A stretch of 64,000 nt of DNA from Ixodes scapularis (Eukaryota > Arthropoda > Arachnida > Ixodida > Ixodidae): NCBI RefSeq assembly GCF_016920785.2, contig NW_024609857.1, positions 72,662,252 through 72,726,251 of the forward strand. Reading direction: 5' to 3'. The notes beneath the pieces are model-generated. The model was not told where the DNA came from and ran no database searches. It saw only the letters and a program-made list of their open reading frames with translations. A program made the translations under genes and the position numbers. Position 1 is the stretch's first letter, and every line of letters starts with the position of its first letter. This document shows positions 11,654 to 22,475 of the stretch, piece after piece.

Positions 11654-13557
11654 AGCTCAGTTCGGGACACCGTCTTCCGGCAAGCATGGACCCTCCTCGA
11701 CAACCTGCGGATGGGCTTCCGCAACCTGGAGGAGGAGCCATCTCGCCCCGATCAGTTCCTGATCCTTGGCTGGCTTACCCAAGAGACAACACGCTGTTCA
11801 TTCTGGACACAGATGCGAGCAATACCGCGGCAGGTGCAGTACTGTCTCAACAACAGGAAGGCCATGAACGAGTAATTGGCTACTACAGCAAAGCCTTCAC
11901 AAAGCCAGAACGAAACTATTGCACCACAAGACGTGAACTTCTCGCTATTGTCAAGGCTCTTTCCCATTTCAATCACTATTTGTGTGGCAGGAAGTTTATA
12001 ATCCGCACAGACCACGCAGCGTTGACATGGCTTCTTGGTTTTAAAGAACCAGAAGGTCAAGTTGCCCGCTGGATAGAACATCTACAGCAGTACGACTTCG
12101 AGATTAAACATCGTGCGGGATCACACCATAGCAACGCCGACGCCCTCTCTAGGCGTCCATGTAGCGAGGGTTCCTGTCGACAGTGCATGAGCATGATTCG
12201 CCGTAATTCGGGCCTGAGTCGCACCCTCTGCCCCATCACCATAACCCACAGCATGTGGTCACCGCAAGAAATACAAGAGGCCCAGTCACGTGATCCTGAT
12301 GTCAGCCTGTGCGTCCAGTGGAAACGAAACGGCCGTCGGCCACAACGTACTGAGATATCCCACCTATCTCCAGCAGCATTAAGCTATTGGGCCCAGTGGG
12401 ACACACTAGAGTTACGTGACGGACTTCTGTACCGACGCTGGGAAACACCCACTGGTGACGGAGTCGTGTTTCAACTAGTTGCACCACCCGAATTCCGCGC
12501 CCAGATATTTCGACAGCTTCACAGCAGTCCTGAAGGAGGCCATTTTGGCGTCAACCGCACCCTTCAGAAGATACGTGAGCGTTTCTACTGGTTGCAGTGC
12601 CACAACGATGTCAAGTTGTGGTGCCGTCAGCGCGACCTGTGCGCTTCGCGTAAGGGCCCACACTAAAAAGTACAGGCGCCATTGCAAGAACGCGTCAGTG
12701 GAGCACCATTTGAACGGGTCGCCATAGACGTTCTCGGTCCTCTACCACGAACACAAACTGGCAACAGGTTTCTTCTTGTCATAGTGGACTATTTCTCAAA
12801 ATGGCCAGAAACCATCGCTATTCCTGACCAAACCGCCCCTGTCGTGGCAGATGCTTTGGTAACCCACTGGATATCCCGGTACGGCGCACCTTTGTCATTA
12901 CACTCAGACCAAGGACGAAATTTCGAGTCACAGGTCTTTCAAGATGTCTGTCGACTGTTCAACATCACCAAAACAAGAACGACGCCACTGCATCCACAGT
13001 CCAATGGCCTCGTGGAGCGTTTTAATCGCACCATACTGCAGCATTTGGCGATGTTTGTCAACAACCATCAAGACGACTGCGACTGCTTTGTCCCTCTGTT
13101 CCTCTACTCCTATCGAACTGCAGTTCACGAAGTCACCGGGTACACACCCGCCATGATTCTTTTTGGACGGGAAATTCGCATGCCGTGCGACCTCGCTTTC
13201 TCAAGATCACCAGACCGTTCCTCTGACCCCGCGTCTTATGTTGGTGACCTTATGATGCGTCTCGAGCGGACATACGACTTCGTTCGAGGGCACCTGTCTA
13301 TCGCTTTCCAGCGAATGAAGGCACGATACGACGAGCGCACCACGCAAGAAATATTTCAACCGGGAGACAAAGTGTGGCTTTACAACCCTCTGCGAAAACG
13401 GGGGCTTTCGCCCAAACTACAGCGTGACTGGCAAGGACCATTCATTGTTGTCACGCGCCTGAACGATGTGGTATACCGCGTGCAACGCAATGCTCGTTCG
13501 CGCATGCTCGTGGTTCACAGAAACCGCCTTGCTCGGAACGAGGGCTGCTCAGCTTGA
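11641..13557 (+). pseudogene. Ty3 pol remnant: RNase H and integrase
   Basis: Frame 1 is open at 11641-12663. After about 37 leader codons it enters the RT-RNase H region: LDTDAS near 11805, REL.AIV near 11932, RTDH near 12004 and NADALSRRP near 12135. The HHCC finger follows near 12520-12640, but the first Cys of its CDLC pair is Arg (CRQRDLC). A TAA at 12664-12666 stops it. The same frame then continues to 13557 as integrase core: D at 12727, D at 12907, E at 13015 (D-D-35-E intact). A GPF module follows (13420-13500). One nonsense codon and one lost zinc ligand are the visible lesions, besides the missing gag-PR-RT. Confidence 0.85.
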
Positions 13558-13596
13558 ACTGAACTTACTGTCATTTATTTTTTTGTGAGGGGATAG

Positions 13597-13683
13597 TGTG
13601 ACGGAAGAAGAAGAAGTGATGTTCGGATTTGAAGGATAGAAGAAAACAGCAGGGGCGAGATACGCTGAGAATAAAGCGTAACA
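13597..13683 (+). repeat. 3' LTR, 87 bp
   Basis: Copy of 11550-11636 with three substitutions. It includes AATAAAG near its end, a possible polyadenylation signal. It is followed after 8 bp by the MITE at 13692. Confidence 0.85.
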
Positions 13684-13691
13684 ATATGTTC

Positions 13692-13962
13692 CCGGGTATA
13701 GACGCTTTCAGGCAGCTGTGCATGGGCGCCGCCATAACTGACCTTCAGTTTTTGTTCCGTATTATTCCGTTCGCTCCACTTCATCATTACCACAGCAGGA
13801 TCGGTTATTGCCACTTTAAGTGTTACTGTGACCTTCTCCCCAGCCTAGGCTTTTGTGGAGGCTCGTCAACGCACGCTTCAGTGGCTCGGCATCTCGGTAA
13901 AACAAGAGAAGGTCGGCTATGGCGGCTCAATCTGGCGCGCGCTGAAAGCGTCTATACCGCTA
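13692..13962. mobile_element. MITE with TATAGACGCTTTCAG ends
   Basis: The ends are inverted: GGTATAGACGCTTTCAG at 13692 and CTGAAAGCGTCTATACC ending at 13962. Subterminal GGGCGCCGCCATA and GCCGCCATAGCC blocks match the ends of the large foldback at 53.3-54.7 kb. There is no coding capacity. It interrupts the LINE's RNase H right after the codons for AHSG. No clear target duplication; the adjacent Ty3 insertion may have complicated it. Confidence 0.7.
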
Positions 13963-15650
13963 TGAGCAGAAATCCACTCTAACACAATGTTATGTCCTTG
14001 AGTCACGATGTTGTGGCAACGTTATAGAATATTAGGCCTCAGTCGAGAATTCTGGTTATATTTTTATATGCAGCAGAGAGTTGAGCGTAGCCTTAAAGTC
14101 GACAAATATTGCCAATTTGGGGGGGCTTTCAGTATTGGTGTAGTTAGCAGCTACATGGATTGCCACAAGTTCAGTTGATGTCGAAAATGTAACATGAATA
14201 AGTTCGCTTTTGATAAAATTGCTAGCTGATGGAATGTAGACGCCAACAGGTGATGATGTAGAGGTTGTTGACCCGTCCGTACAAATATGTTTTGGAGATA
14301 TGTAAGTGCGATGCATAACGCCAAGCGTTAGTTTTGGAATAATCGGTGCTGGGGCGTTGCTGCTTTTCTTATAATGTCTGATACAATTAAATTTATTTGC
14401 AGTGGAAGATATGTCTATGGCGCAATTTTCAGAGTTTCTGCGATCTCAAATGCATTAGGAATATATCCTTTGGAAATATCAAGGACCTGCGAAAAGTGCG
14501 CTGCGGGTCTGTTGTCCACAGTTTCGGCGAGGTGTTACGCGTGACTTAGCGCTGAATGCCGCAGGTGTACTCTGACAGTTCCTTGGACTCTGAGAATCGT
14601 AGGCCAGATAGCCCTAGCCTCGACAAGAGTGCCAATATTATATGTAGATTTTGGTAAACCCAGGAAAGCCTTAACTTGTGCTTGTGCACTCTCCAGGCTT
14701 CCCATTGACGCCTTGGAGATGACATGAAGCGTTGAGATGCTATAATGCAAAAGGCCAACAAATAGAGCATCTACAGGGTCAGCAGTGCACTTACGGTGCA
14801 TCCCCACCCTGTCCCTCTAATCATTTTAATAATTTGCACCGAGCACTTCTGTTTCCGTTTCAGTCATCTGATATGGTGTGTCCACGATAAAGATCTATGT
14901 TACGTTACTCCCAGGAACGTATATTCTTCCACATACTGTATTGGTATATCCTCTGATGGGGTATCTAGTCGCATATTTTCTGGTGAAGGCCATGGCAGCG
15001 GACTTGGCTGGTGATATTAGCATATCATGTGAGTAGAGATATTGGACGGTTATGTTTCCAGCCTTTTGTATCCGTGCTTTATTTATATAAAGTGATCTAC
15101 TGGAGACCCAGAAACAAGTGTCATCACCATATGAATATGCGTGTATCGTTTCTGGTAGTAACTTGAGAAGCTTGAGGAGAAATATATTAAATAAAATACG
15201 ACTTAAAACTCCTACCTGAGGAAGCCTTTTTGACCTTGTGAGCGGCGGTGTCGCCATTTTCAGCGGATATAAAGATGGTTTTGACCTTAAGGTAGTTAAT
15301 TTCGGCGTGCGTGTGCGTGTACTGAGTTGAATGTTTTTCATGTCACTACGGATTGCGTCGTAATCTACTCAGACAAATGCAGCTTTAATGTTGATAAAGT
15401 TAGCTGTTGCTTCCCATTGGCACGTTTTTGCTTGCTCGATGGCGAATAATAAATCTAGGAGATAGTTAAGGCTGCTCCTTCCCCGGTGGTATCTTGACAT
15501 GGATGAAGGAAGGATATGTTTCTCTTTTCGAGGTCCCATTCTATTTGCGAGAGTAGCATTCTTTCCGTAATTTTTTCAACACAACTTGATAAACAAACTG
15601 GGTAGTTTGAACTTATATCTTAATGAGATTTGCCTGGTTTGAAAATAGTA
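13963..15650 (-). pseudogene. LINE ORF2: RT, thumb and RNase H part
   Basis: Minus-strand blocks in order: RIVTIFKPGKSH near 15650; RGRSSLNYLLDL near 15480; INIKAAF (motif A, D changed to N) near 15390; GVLSRILFNIFL near 15210; YGDD in place of YADD near 15125; the thumb SAQAQVKAFLGLPKSTYN (14535-14807); RNase H TDGSTTS near 14270, ELVAI near 14175 and FVDFKATLNSL near 14090; and finally LEWISAHSG ending at the MITE. There are several stops and frame changes. The loss of a catalytic Asp and the broken frame show it is dead. Confidence 0.8.
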
Positions 15651-16249
15651 ACTATACGTGCGGTGTTCTGGACATAGGGGTATATGTCTATAACCATATG
15701 GTTATGGACATATGGGTATATGTCCAGATTCCCAGAAAATGTTATAGACTTCCAATAAGTATTTCTTCGCCATGTCATCGTGATTAGCCAGTGCAGAATA
15801 ACTTATTCCTACAGGACCTGCAGATGACGTTTTGTATTACAAAGAAAGTTTCGCATTTAGTTCTTTCGAAGAAAATGAAGCATCAGTAACTTCATTCAGA
15901 ACGGGGAACAGTGTTCTTACAAGCTATATCGAACGTTGAGTTTAAATTTAAAAAAAAAATCGGGCATAATAGGTTTCTAAAATTTTTCACCTATTATCGC
16001 CTGCGAAAATTGACTATGCAAAGGGATGGAACGAAATGATTGCGTTTGCTGCGGAGGGGCGGCTAGACTTCGCGCCATATGCCATATCCGAGTCATGGGT
16101 GTTCTTGTGTCTCGCCTGGCACTCTTACATCTCGAGCTTTTCTGGAAGAACTAGTCGAGATGTCGTTGAAGATGTTTTTGTGCTCGTCTAGATTTCTCTA
16201 TATCTTCTTTGTTCTTCGTTTTTCGTACCTTACGTTCGTCTAGTCTACG

Positions 16250-16805
16250 GATAGCTCGAAGTCGTTCATACTCATCGTTTGCAGCTTTCTGCGTTTAGTG
16301 TACTCGGGTCATTTTTGTAGCCTCTATAGCCATAGTCCTAATGATATGAACAAAGTCTTCAGGTGCTGTGATAAACTCGCACACTTGTTCGACTTTTTCA
16401 CTAAAAGAGTTTGTTTCTATATGTAAGAGTTTTTCTATGGCGCATGTTATTGAGCCCTGGTTATAATGTATATGTTGGAAGGTGATCACTGCCATGGGTT
16501 TCAATGTCCGCGAACTAGGTGTTTCTGTACAAAGAAGGAGGATGCCAGCGTAACGTCTAAACAGCTGCTCGTGGTGGCATATTTAAAAAGATATAGAATT
16601 CCCATCATTCAATATAATCAGATTGTACTTGTGAGCGATGCTTGCAATGGCTTCTCCCCGCGGTGCCATTTTCCCCTCGCCCCGTAAAGGATGAGAAGCG
16701 TTAAAATCTCTAGTCAATATATGGGGAGGTGGTGTAGTTTTAATTAGGCTCTCCAGACGTTGCTTGTCGATGTTGGCTTGGCTCTTGGCTTATCGTATGC
16801 CGCAA
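16250..16805 (-). pseudogene. LINE ORF2 endonuclease, middle and end
   Basis: Directly after the pogo element the minus strand reads VIAAYDKPRA, then ILTRDFNASHPL, the usual GDFNAHHPLWG motif of APE-type endonucleases. The EN-RT linker region follows (16504-16295). Several stops. The N-terminal EN part lies on the other side of the pogo insertion (17760-18110), which fits the order of motifs in this family. Confidence 0.7.
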
Positions 16806-16807
16806 TA

Positions 16808-17757
16808 ACTACGTATATACACGTGCAATGACCGCAGGTATTTCTTTTTTTTTTTTTTACGATTTCGGGCGTGAATTAGGTTTGCGGCCATTACACGAAG
16901 AAAAACAAAAAAAAATTCTTTGAACATTTTTTTCGCAAAAAGTTTCACTACTAGCCTTCATTAGATGGAAGTACTCAAATGTCTTGGCAGAACAAGAAAA
17001 CATATATCGGTGTTAAATAGACAGCCGTGCAAAGTGTTTTTCACTAGTTCGTAGTTTTGGTTTTGAACAAAGTCGCCGGTATCTCCCTGCTCCGTGCAAT
17101 GTCGAGCGCTTTCATGTGCAGCATCTCCGTCGAAACCGCGTAGGCATTGCCCCGGGTGCTTGTTACAAATTGAAGAAGCAAATCTTCAACTTCGCCAGAC
17201 AGGCTCTGTTTGCTCCGGAAAGCGCGCTTTGTTGTCTTGGTCTTCCTTAGTTCAATCTTCTTGGGAGCACAACCGGCGTACACACTTGTCGTCGACACCG
17301 AACTTTCGCCCGGCCACTGTTTTCCTATAGTCTTGAGCAAAGGCAAGATCTTTGGGTTTAAAACGAGCCGTACAAGTTCGCGTACTTGACCATCCAGAAT
17401 CCTGAATCCTGCAATGGATGACAGCGGGAAACCGGGGGTACTCGCAAAAATAAAGAGATGCACTGCGTTTGGTACGATATTGTTCCAGATAAAGAGAGAG
17501 GTGCAAACAGACAAGATAGAGAGCGTCAATGTTGGCTGCCGCAGCCGGGCGGGCGCCATCTGCCGGCAGTACTTGAAAACAAAAATACATTCTTGAGTTT
17601 TTTCGATACGAACTAGATGGCGCTTCTAGCCATTCTAAAATCGTGGGTGCGGCATATACACGGATATTTTTTAAATACATTTTTTTCGACATTTTGTTTA
17701 AAGTTAGGGGTGCGACTAGGACACGAGTGCGGCTATTACACGAGTATATACGGTTTT
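16808..17757 (-). mobile_element. pogo/Tigger-type DNA transposon relic
   Basis: The ends are degenerate inverted repeats: CGTATATACACGTGCAATGA at 16809 and the complement of TATTACACGAGTATATACGG ending at 17757. The interior encodes the N-terminal DNA-binding part of a pogo transposase on the minus strand. The DDE half is absent, so this is an internally deleted copy of about 950 bp. It sits inside the endonuclease domain of the minus-strand LINE. A TA target site is plausible on one side (TA before CGTATATAC) but eroded on the other. Confidence 0.65.
17044..17365 (-). pseudogene. pogo transposase N terminus, frameshifted
   Basis: The first block (about 17362-17255) reads AGRKFGVDDKCVRRLCSQ, matching the psq-type helix-turn-helix of pogo/Tigger transposases (AGRKFGV.EK.VRRW..Q). 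After a frame change near 17250, the second block reads SGEVEDLLLQFV and MLHMKALDIA, then ends ATLFK. This matches the CENP-B-type second helix-turn-helix (usually LE..L..W......VS..ML..KA..IA...FK.S). The stop comes right after FK, where the catalytic domain should begin. Confidence 0.75.
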
Positions 17758-17759
17758 AG

Positions 17760-18110
17760 TGCTGAGTCGTTTATGGTGATAGTTGCAATCACGTACTCAT
17801 TGGTAGGATGGGCAGTTGCACTGTGTTGCTCATATGTGAGCTTTTTTTCGTATGGCCAGTAAGATTCTATTGGGCCTTAGAGTCTCCCGATCGAGTGAAA
17901 TATTTCGTATTTAGACTAGCGTATTGTACGAGGAACACGTGATTCCGATACTACTAGTATAAAAAATTCGTACTTGAAATGAGCTGGAGAAAGTCCGACA
18001 GACGGTTGCAGAGACCTCTAGCGTTCCATTGAAAGATGGATGGTTTTGCTCGCACCTGTTCTCGCCAGTACGGGAGCTGATTATCGAAATACCCATATCA
18101 ATGACAGTGA
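17760..18110 (-). pseudogene. LINE ORF2 endonuclease start
   Basis: Near 18045 the minus strand reads FQWNARGLCNRLSDFLQLI, equivalent to the ILQWNCRGL...ELL start of APE-type endonucleases in this LINE group. Toward 17760 comes IATITINDSAL, where pogo interrupts it; VIAAY resumes at 16805. Several stops (TAG TAG near 17960). Confidence 0.6.
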
Positions 18111-18179
18111 CTATGACTTCTGCCAATGGAAAATTGAACGAGGTTAAGAAGCTACGAATCAGTGTTGTTATTGCGTAAT

Positions 18180-18735
18180 GCGCATTTCCTAGACTGTGAG
18201 TCGGGCGATTTACGATATCTTTTAGATGTCTCAAGCGCACGCTCGTTCCGGCCGGGTCGCCTTGGAAGTCGGCTGGTCTTTCTTCCCTTGACCGCCGGCG
18301 CCTTGGCGTTGGTTACGTGAAGATTCAAACGGCTTTCCGAATGACCTGGTGCCTGCAGGTTGTTGGGGTAGAGGTAGAAAGTCAGCATCTCTTGTTAGGG
18401 GTGGGTACATCTTTCAAAGTTTCTTCAAGTTTTTGAGTTTGACGCGGATGCAGATCGCGCTCAGAGGCTTGAGCTTGTACCCTTACTCTAGACGCTGCTT
18501 TGGTGTGATGTTGCTTCGTGCTGTTTTTTGCAGATGGGGCACTGTGGTACTTCTGCATCACACGCGTCACGTTGATGGTTACCACCACAGCGGCTGCAGC
18601 GCTTTGTCTTGCTACATTCACTATCAACATGGCCAAAAGGACCACACTTACATTATTGTCGTGGTTTCCCCACGTATCAGAAAACCTTGAACTTGCCTTG
18701 TCCCACTGTGACGTGCACTCTAAAAAAAAAAAAAA
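18180..18735 (-). pseudogene. LINE ORF1, zinc-knuckle region
   Basis: Three CCHC-type knuckles are readable on the minus strand between 18652 and 18530: CKCGPFGHVDSEC, CSRCGGNHQRDAC, and a third beginning CPIC. Upstream is VGKPRQ, the usual lead-in, interrupted by stops. A basic, proline-rich C-terminal tail follows to about 18180. The RRM-like N-terminal half of ORF1 is missing; the element stops next to an A-rich tract at 18723-18757. Confidence 0.7.
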
Positions 18736-20154
18736 AAAGAGAAAAAACAGGAAAAGGGAGTAACGGCGTGTCTTCCTCCTTTCTACTGACGCGCCCCCAA
18801 GTGGACGAGATAATCAGGAAAGAACGAGACGTTTCTCTCCTTCTCCAGGCCGACGGGAGAAAGGTTCCTCGCTCCTGTCATATCTTCTTTCGGTTTCATT
18901 CTTCGAGCACGTCGCACGCATTGTTTATTAGATGTTGTTGAGCTGATTGAGCTTCAGCGGCAGCGAAGGCCCCCTGTAATTCCGTCCCCCAGTCCAAACA
19001 TGCAGAACATTTCGGTTGCATTGACGTTTTTACTACTCATTTTATCAAACGAGCAAACGAAGCCGCTAGAAACAACGAAGTTCCGGAGCAGCGCCAGCAG
19101 TGCTACGTACACTGGGCTGAGATGGCCGCCTCCGATTGCGGAGCGGAACGACGTTTCGACGTTTACGACGTCATAGAAACCGAAAAAACTGCGTCCAAGA
19201 CAGGCAGGGTTTGCTGCCGGGTGCCTTGAGCGCCTTCTGTGCTGAGTTCGGTTCTGTTTTCTGATGCCGAGTTCCAGCCGGTAATCAACGTGGTTCATTA
19301 TTTCTGTGTGTCATCAACATAGCAGCAACATCGCGATGGCAGTGTTGCGCGTTGTCAACAGAAGACTGGAATTATCGCCGATGTAACCGTGTGTTTGCAT
19401 ATCAGTGGTGTAACTTGTGGGGTTCTTTAAGGAGAGATCCCTCTACTACTAATAATCGCCGCCCGATCGGTATGCGCTCCGCCCGTCACCCAGGGAGTGA
19501 CAGACTGCAACGAGAAGACAGCGAATGGGTTTACTGTACCTCCCGGTTGCCCGTCGTCGAGAGCCGTCAGTCCAGGCACGCCGACTCTCGTTGTCGCCCG
19601 CCGATCAGAACTCACAGTCGGAGTCCGTGTCCAGGCCTGAGGATCACCCTTACCACGCCAGCGCTGCGTAGGCTGGCTGTCCCGGTCTATCAATGCCCGA
19701 GTCTCGCTGCGGAACCACCCCGGGATCGTCATAGCCCAGGTCGTATGGCCCGGGCTCGCCGTTTCCACCGGTCTTGCTCCAGACCTCCAGGCCAGGCAGC
19801 TTGGCTTCGACGTTCCTTGTCCCGCTTCAGTCTCGCTCAGCTCGCACTGTCTCGCGCAAGCTCGCGTCTTCTCCCCCGACCGCCTGTCACGTGCCCTCTG
19901 CCTCGTCCTTCACTCTCGGCTCCCACAAACTACAAGATGAGGTGGCGTAAACTGTCGGGTATTGATGCCGCTGGTCGGGCCGGGATCGGAGGGGTGTCGT
20001 AGATTGACATTCCGCTTTACATTGATTGACATTCCGCTTGAGTAATGCCTCAAGCAGATTGACATTTTACTTGAGGTATTACGCTGCAATCGATCGACGT
20101 GCGGATAATCATGTTGAAACGCTGCTACGGACAATATGACTGTCGTCTGTGATG
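18736..20154. other. Unassigned; GC-rich block 19440-20000
   Basis: A short A-rich tract opens the region. A 114-codon minus frame (18954-19298) has an inner ATG (MSSKNVNATEMF) but no recognisable domain. A 216-codon plus frame (19352-20002) spans a CpG-rich stretch and is Arg/Pro/Ser-rich, as random GC-rich DNA often is. The block could be a retroelement leader or LTR, or a CpG island. The words GATTGACATTCCGCTT repeat near 20002-20050. Confidence 0.35.
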
Positions 20155-20165
20155 TCCTGTTGTCT

Positions 20166-20346
20166 CATATTAGATATTAAAGCGCAAAACGACGAGGAAG
20201 TAAAAAAGGGGGAGACAGAAAAGACGGAGACAGAAAGAGCGAAATAACGCTCTTTCCTTTCTCCCTCTTTTTTCTTCCTCGTCGTTTTGCGCTTTAATAT
20301 TCTAATATGTTCAACCAACTAGCCCGCCAGATGATCTTAATGCAGT
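20166..20346. mobile_element. Small PLE-like foldback, 181 bp
   Basis: Inverted arms: ATTAAAGCGCAAAACGACGA at 20176 and its complement ending near 20297, continuing as TCTAATATG. A one-sided tail of about 36 bp follows (TTCAACCAACTAGCCCGCC...). It resembles the tail of the 838-985 foldback (CATCCACCAGCTCGCC) in position and partly in sequence. Likely target duplication: TCCTGTTGTCT at 20155-20165 and TCCTGTTATCT at 20347-20357 (10 of 11). The architecture is that of the other PLE foldbacks, but from a different family. Confidence 0.55.
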
Positions 20347-20357
20347 TCCTGTTATCT

Positions 20358-22250
20358 TGTCCCCGAGACCGATTGCGCTCTGCTGAAAGGACTGAACAGT
20401 ATGTAAAAAATGACAGAAAGTACGTATATTTACGGTATGAAATTTTAGATTTAAGGGAGACTGGTAGGTAAAGTCAATAGAAAAAAGCTATATTTTATTT
20501 TGCTGCCGAAGTATACTACGATTCCTGGAGAAACTCCTCTCCAAGTGGCGCGCTGCGATGAGCGCTACAGAGTTTCGAGCTTACCGTTGTGTTGCTCCGT
20601 ACACTTAACACCTGCCGCAAGTCACGGCTTTGACTCCATTCAAGTTCATTGAAACGCGATTTTTCCGCCCGTGAAGCTTCGTTTCCACCTGAGCGAATAT
20701 CCCCTCTACAGAGATTAAATCAAGGCAATTGCAACCGCACGCGAACAACACAAATAAAAAAAAAAGAAGAAACAAATTCCACAATAAAGATACTGGCTAC
20801 GACGTGCCGTACGGGGAAGCAAACATATGGCTTGGAACCGCAGTGTAGAGGCTTGATTTATTCGTTTTAAGTAATTACGGCAGGAGCGTTTACTTTTTAC
20901 TAAAAGATTCATCCCCTGAGCCGTTCAGAATACTCTAGAGGTATGACATTACTGAAAAAAATCAACATACTGGGAATATTTTTTGTCGCTTAGATGGTCG
21001 CCCAGAAAATCCTTGCCTTCAAAACGACCAGTATTCGCCTCGAGATCGAACTAAAGGGGACACTACTCTCATGCTGTCATCATCAGTAATGTGTGGATAC
21101 GAAGATGGCAGCCCCATAGGCTGTCTGCGGCCGCAGCCAAGGAGCTGCAGAGTATTGTGTTTATTGCCTCGTACAGTATCATTGTGAACGCTATTTTAAC
21201 GAAAAATGGTCCGATACTGTTCATTTTCTTAGTACAACACCTATGGTACCGAGGTGGGGGTCATTTTTCACCGATATCCAGCGGCCGGCACGCAGAAGAA
21301 AGAGCGGCTCTCGAAGTTGAGATCTGATTCACGCGATGGTTTGCTCTCAGCATTTCACCGCCGATGACTTCAAGGTGTCGATGCATGACAGCCGAGGTAA
21401 CTGGAAAAACAAAACTGCTTACGGAAGTGTCACGAGTGGCCCAATGAAGAGTAAGCATAAAGCGTGAGCGTTGATACTCGCTCGCTTCTGTGCAGTGTGA
21501 CAGGGGGGGTTCTTTCGCTGCGGTGTTTTTGGAGAGGATGCGAATGTCACGAACTTATTACTGCGTGAGAATCGGACTTTTGAAACGTTGTAGAATTGTC
21601 AGTCCTAAGAAGTGACAATTCTGCACTATGACACACTAAAGGTGGCATCGACTTCAGCGGAAGTGACTCGCGGAAGTGACTCGCTCAGGACCTGCGTGTG
21701 CAACGTACGCACCAGATAAATTTTCTTGAAATTTCTTCTGAAGTACGCTGTAAATATGGCTGATATAAACTGGTCAATCCGCCGAAGGAGCAACAGGGAC
21801 TGCCGACCTAATGAATTGCTTGTTTACACTCCATGAATTGTGCGTAACCTACGCGTGACGAAGGTTTCGTGTCATTTCGCTTGAAAAACAAATTTTCAAT
21901 GGCAAATCACGCTCCATGAAAACGGCGTGATGACATCTTAAGCAGCTCACTAAAGGACATGGGTGTCACGTACGAAGCTCGAGCCATTTTTTTCCTGAAA
22001 TGACTGCATCGCCTACTGCAAAACCCTTCGTGTACCCCATATCTTCGAGAATTACAAAATTAGCGAGCAATAAAGTCACGCGAATATCTCTCTTGTTTTG
22101 AGGACACAATCGAAGTCTCTAGAATTTGCGAGTATTAGCGGCCGCGAATAGGTTCCTATGCCTAATTTGCGAATAATTGGGATCGCGAAAATAACGGGTT
22201 TTACGTATGCAGCGTTTAAAACAATCGGGAGGACGAATCGCGCGATTCTC
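20358..22250. other. No recognised feature
   Basis: Short frames only (20649-20870, 21091-21327, 21261-21458). Mixed composition. No repeat structure seen except the inverted word GACAATTCT near 21594-21622. Confidence 0.35.
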
Positions 22251-22448
22251 TCAAAGACGTTTCCAGCCGTTGGAGTTAAAAGCGATAGCTATTCGGCCGG
22301 GCAAGTGCACGAAATTTAATCGATCGTGGCACCATTCGTAAGTTTCCGATACACAGTGTAGGAATCCTTGCTCAAAGCCAACGACTGCAGCACGCAACTC
22401 CGCACGTGTATGCTCGTCGACGTGGTCGTCAGGGCCACAACGCTGCAC
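22251..22448 (-). CDS. Tentative terminal exon, product unknown
   Basis: The minus-strand frame reads QRCGPDDHVDEHTRAELRAA, continues through FEQGFLHCVSETYEWCHDRL and ends NGWKRL before TGA. It contains no repeat-derived motif and is acidic and polar. If the tentative exon at 23595-23628 were spliced to an AG just upstream of 22450, the phase would fit. The acceptor is weak. No domain recognised. Confidence 0.2.
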   Translation of the reverse strand: MQRCGPDDHVDEHTRAELRAAVVGFEQGFLHCVSETYEWCHDRLNFVHLPGRIAIAFNSNGWKRL

Positions 22449-22475
22449 TCAATTATGTGCCTGATAGTGATGCAA

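Larger units (their letters stand above)
11550..13683 (+). mobile_element. Ty3/mag-like LTR element, internally deleted
   Basis: Two 87-bp direct repeats (11550-11636, 13597-13683) start TGTGACGG and end GTAATA/GTAACA; they differ at three bases. A primer-binding-like TGGTGTCAGAAGTGG follows at 11639, and a purine tract (GTGAGGGGATAG) precedes the 3' LTR. Only the 3' half of pol remains (RNase H, HHCC, integrase, GPY/F). Gag, protease and the RT core are missing: leader sequence runs straight into the RT-RNase H connection near 11755. Near-identical LTRs imply recent insertion. No convincing 4-5-bp target duplication is visible. Confidence 0.85.
11000..18735 (-). mobile_element. LINE (I/Jockey-like), split by three insertions
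   Basis: Pieces in correct order on the minus strand form one non-LTR retrotransposon: ORF1 with CCHC knuckles (18735-18180), endonuclease start (18110-17760), rest of endonuclease and linker (16805-16250), RT (15650-14900), thumb (14807-14535), RNase H (14316-13963), then the end of RNase H and a C-terminal finger (11549-11022). The gaps are filled by a pogo element, a MITE and a Ty3 element. Without these, about 4.4 kb of LINE remains. ORF1 is truncated at its N terminus, next to an A run (18723-18740). Many stops and frameshifts show it is old. Confidence 0.8.

Noticed and set aside
11641..13557. Active Ty3 polyprotein
   Set aside because: Gag, protease and the RT core are missing, a TAA interrupts the frame and a zinc ligand is changed, so it cannot be autonomous.
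13692..13962. Single compound element with the adjacent Ty3 copy
   Set aside because: The MITE has its own inverted ends and starts eight bases after the LTR; the LTR boundaries are fixed by the repeat pair.
19352..20002. 216-codon plus-strand frame as a protein gene
   Set aside because: Arg/Pro/Ser-rich translation of a GC-rich block, with no domain, no homology I can name and no splice context. Kept only as unassigned DNA.
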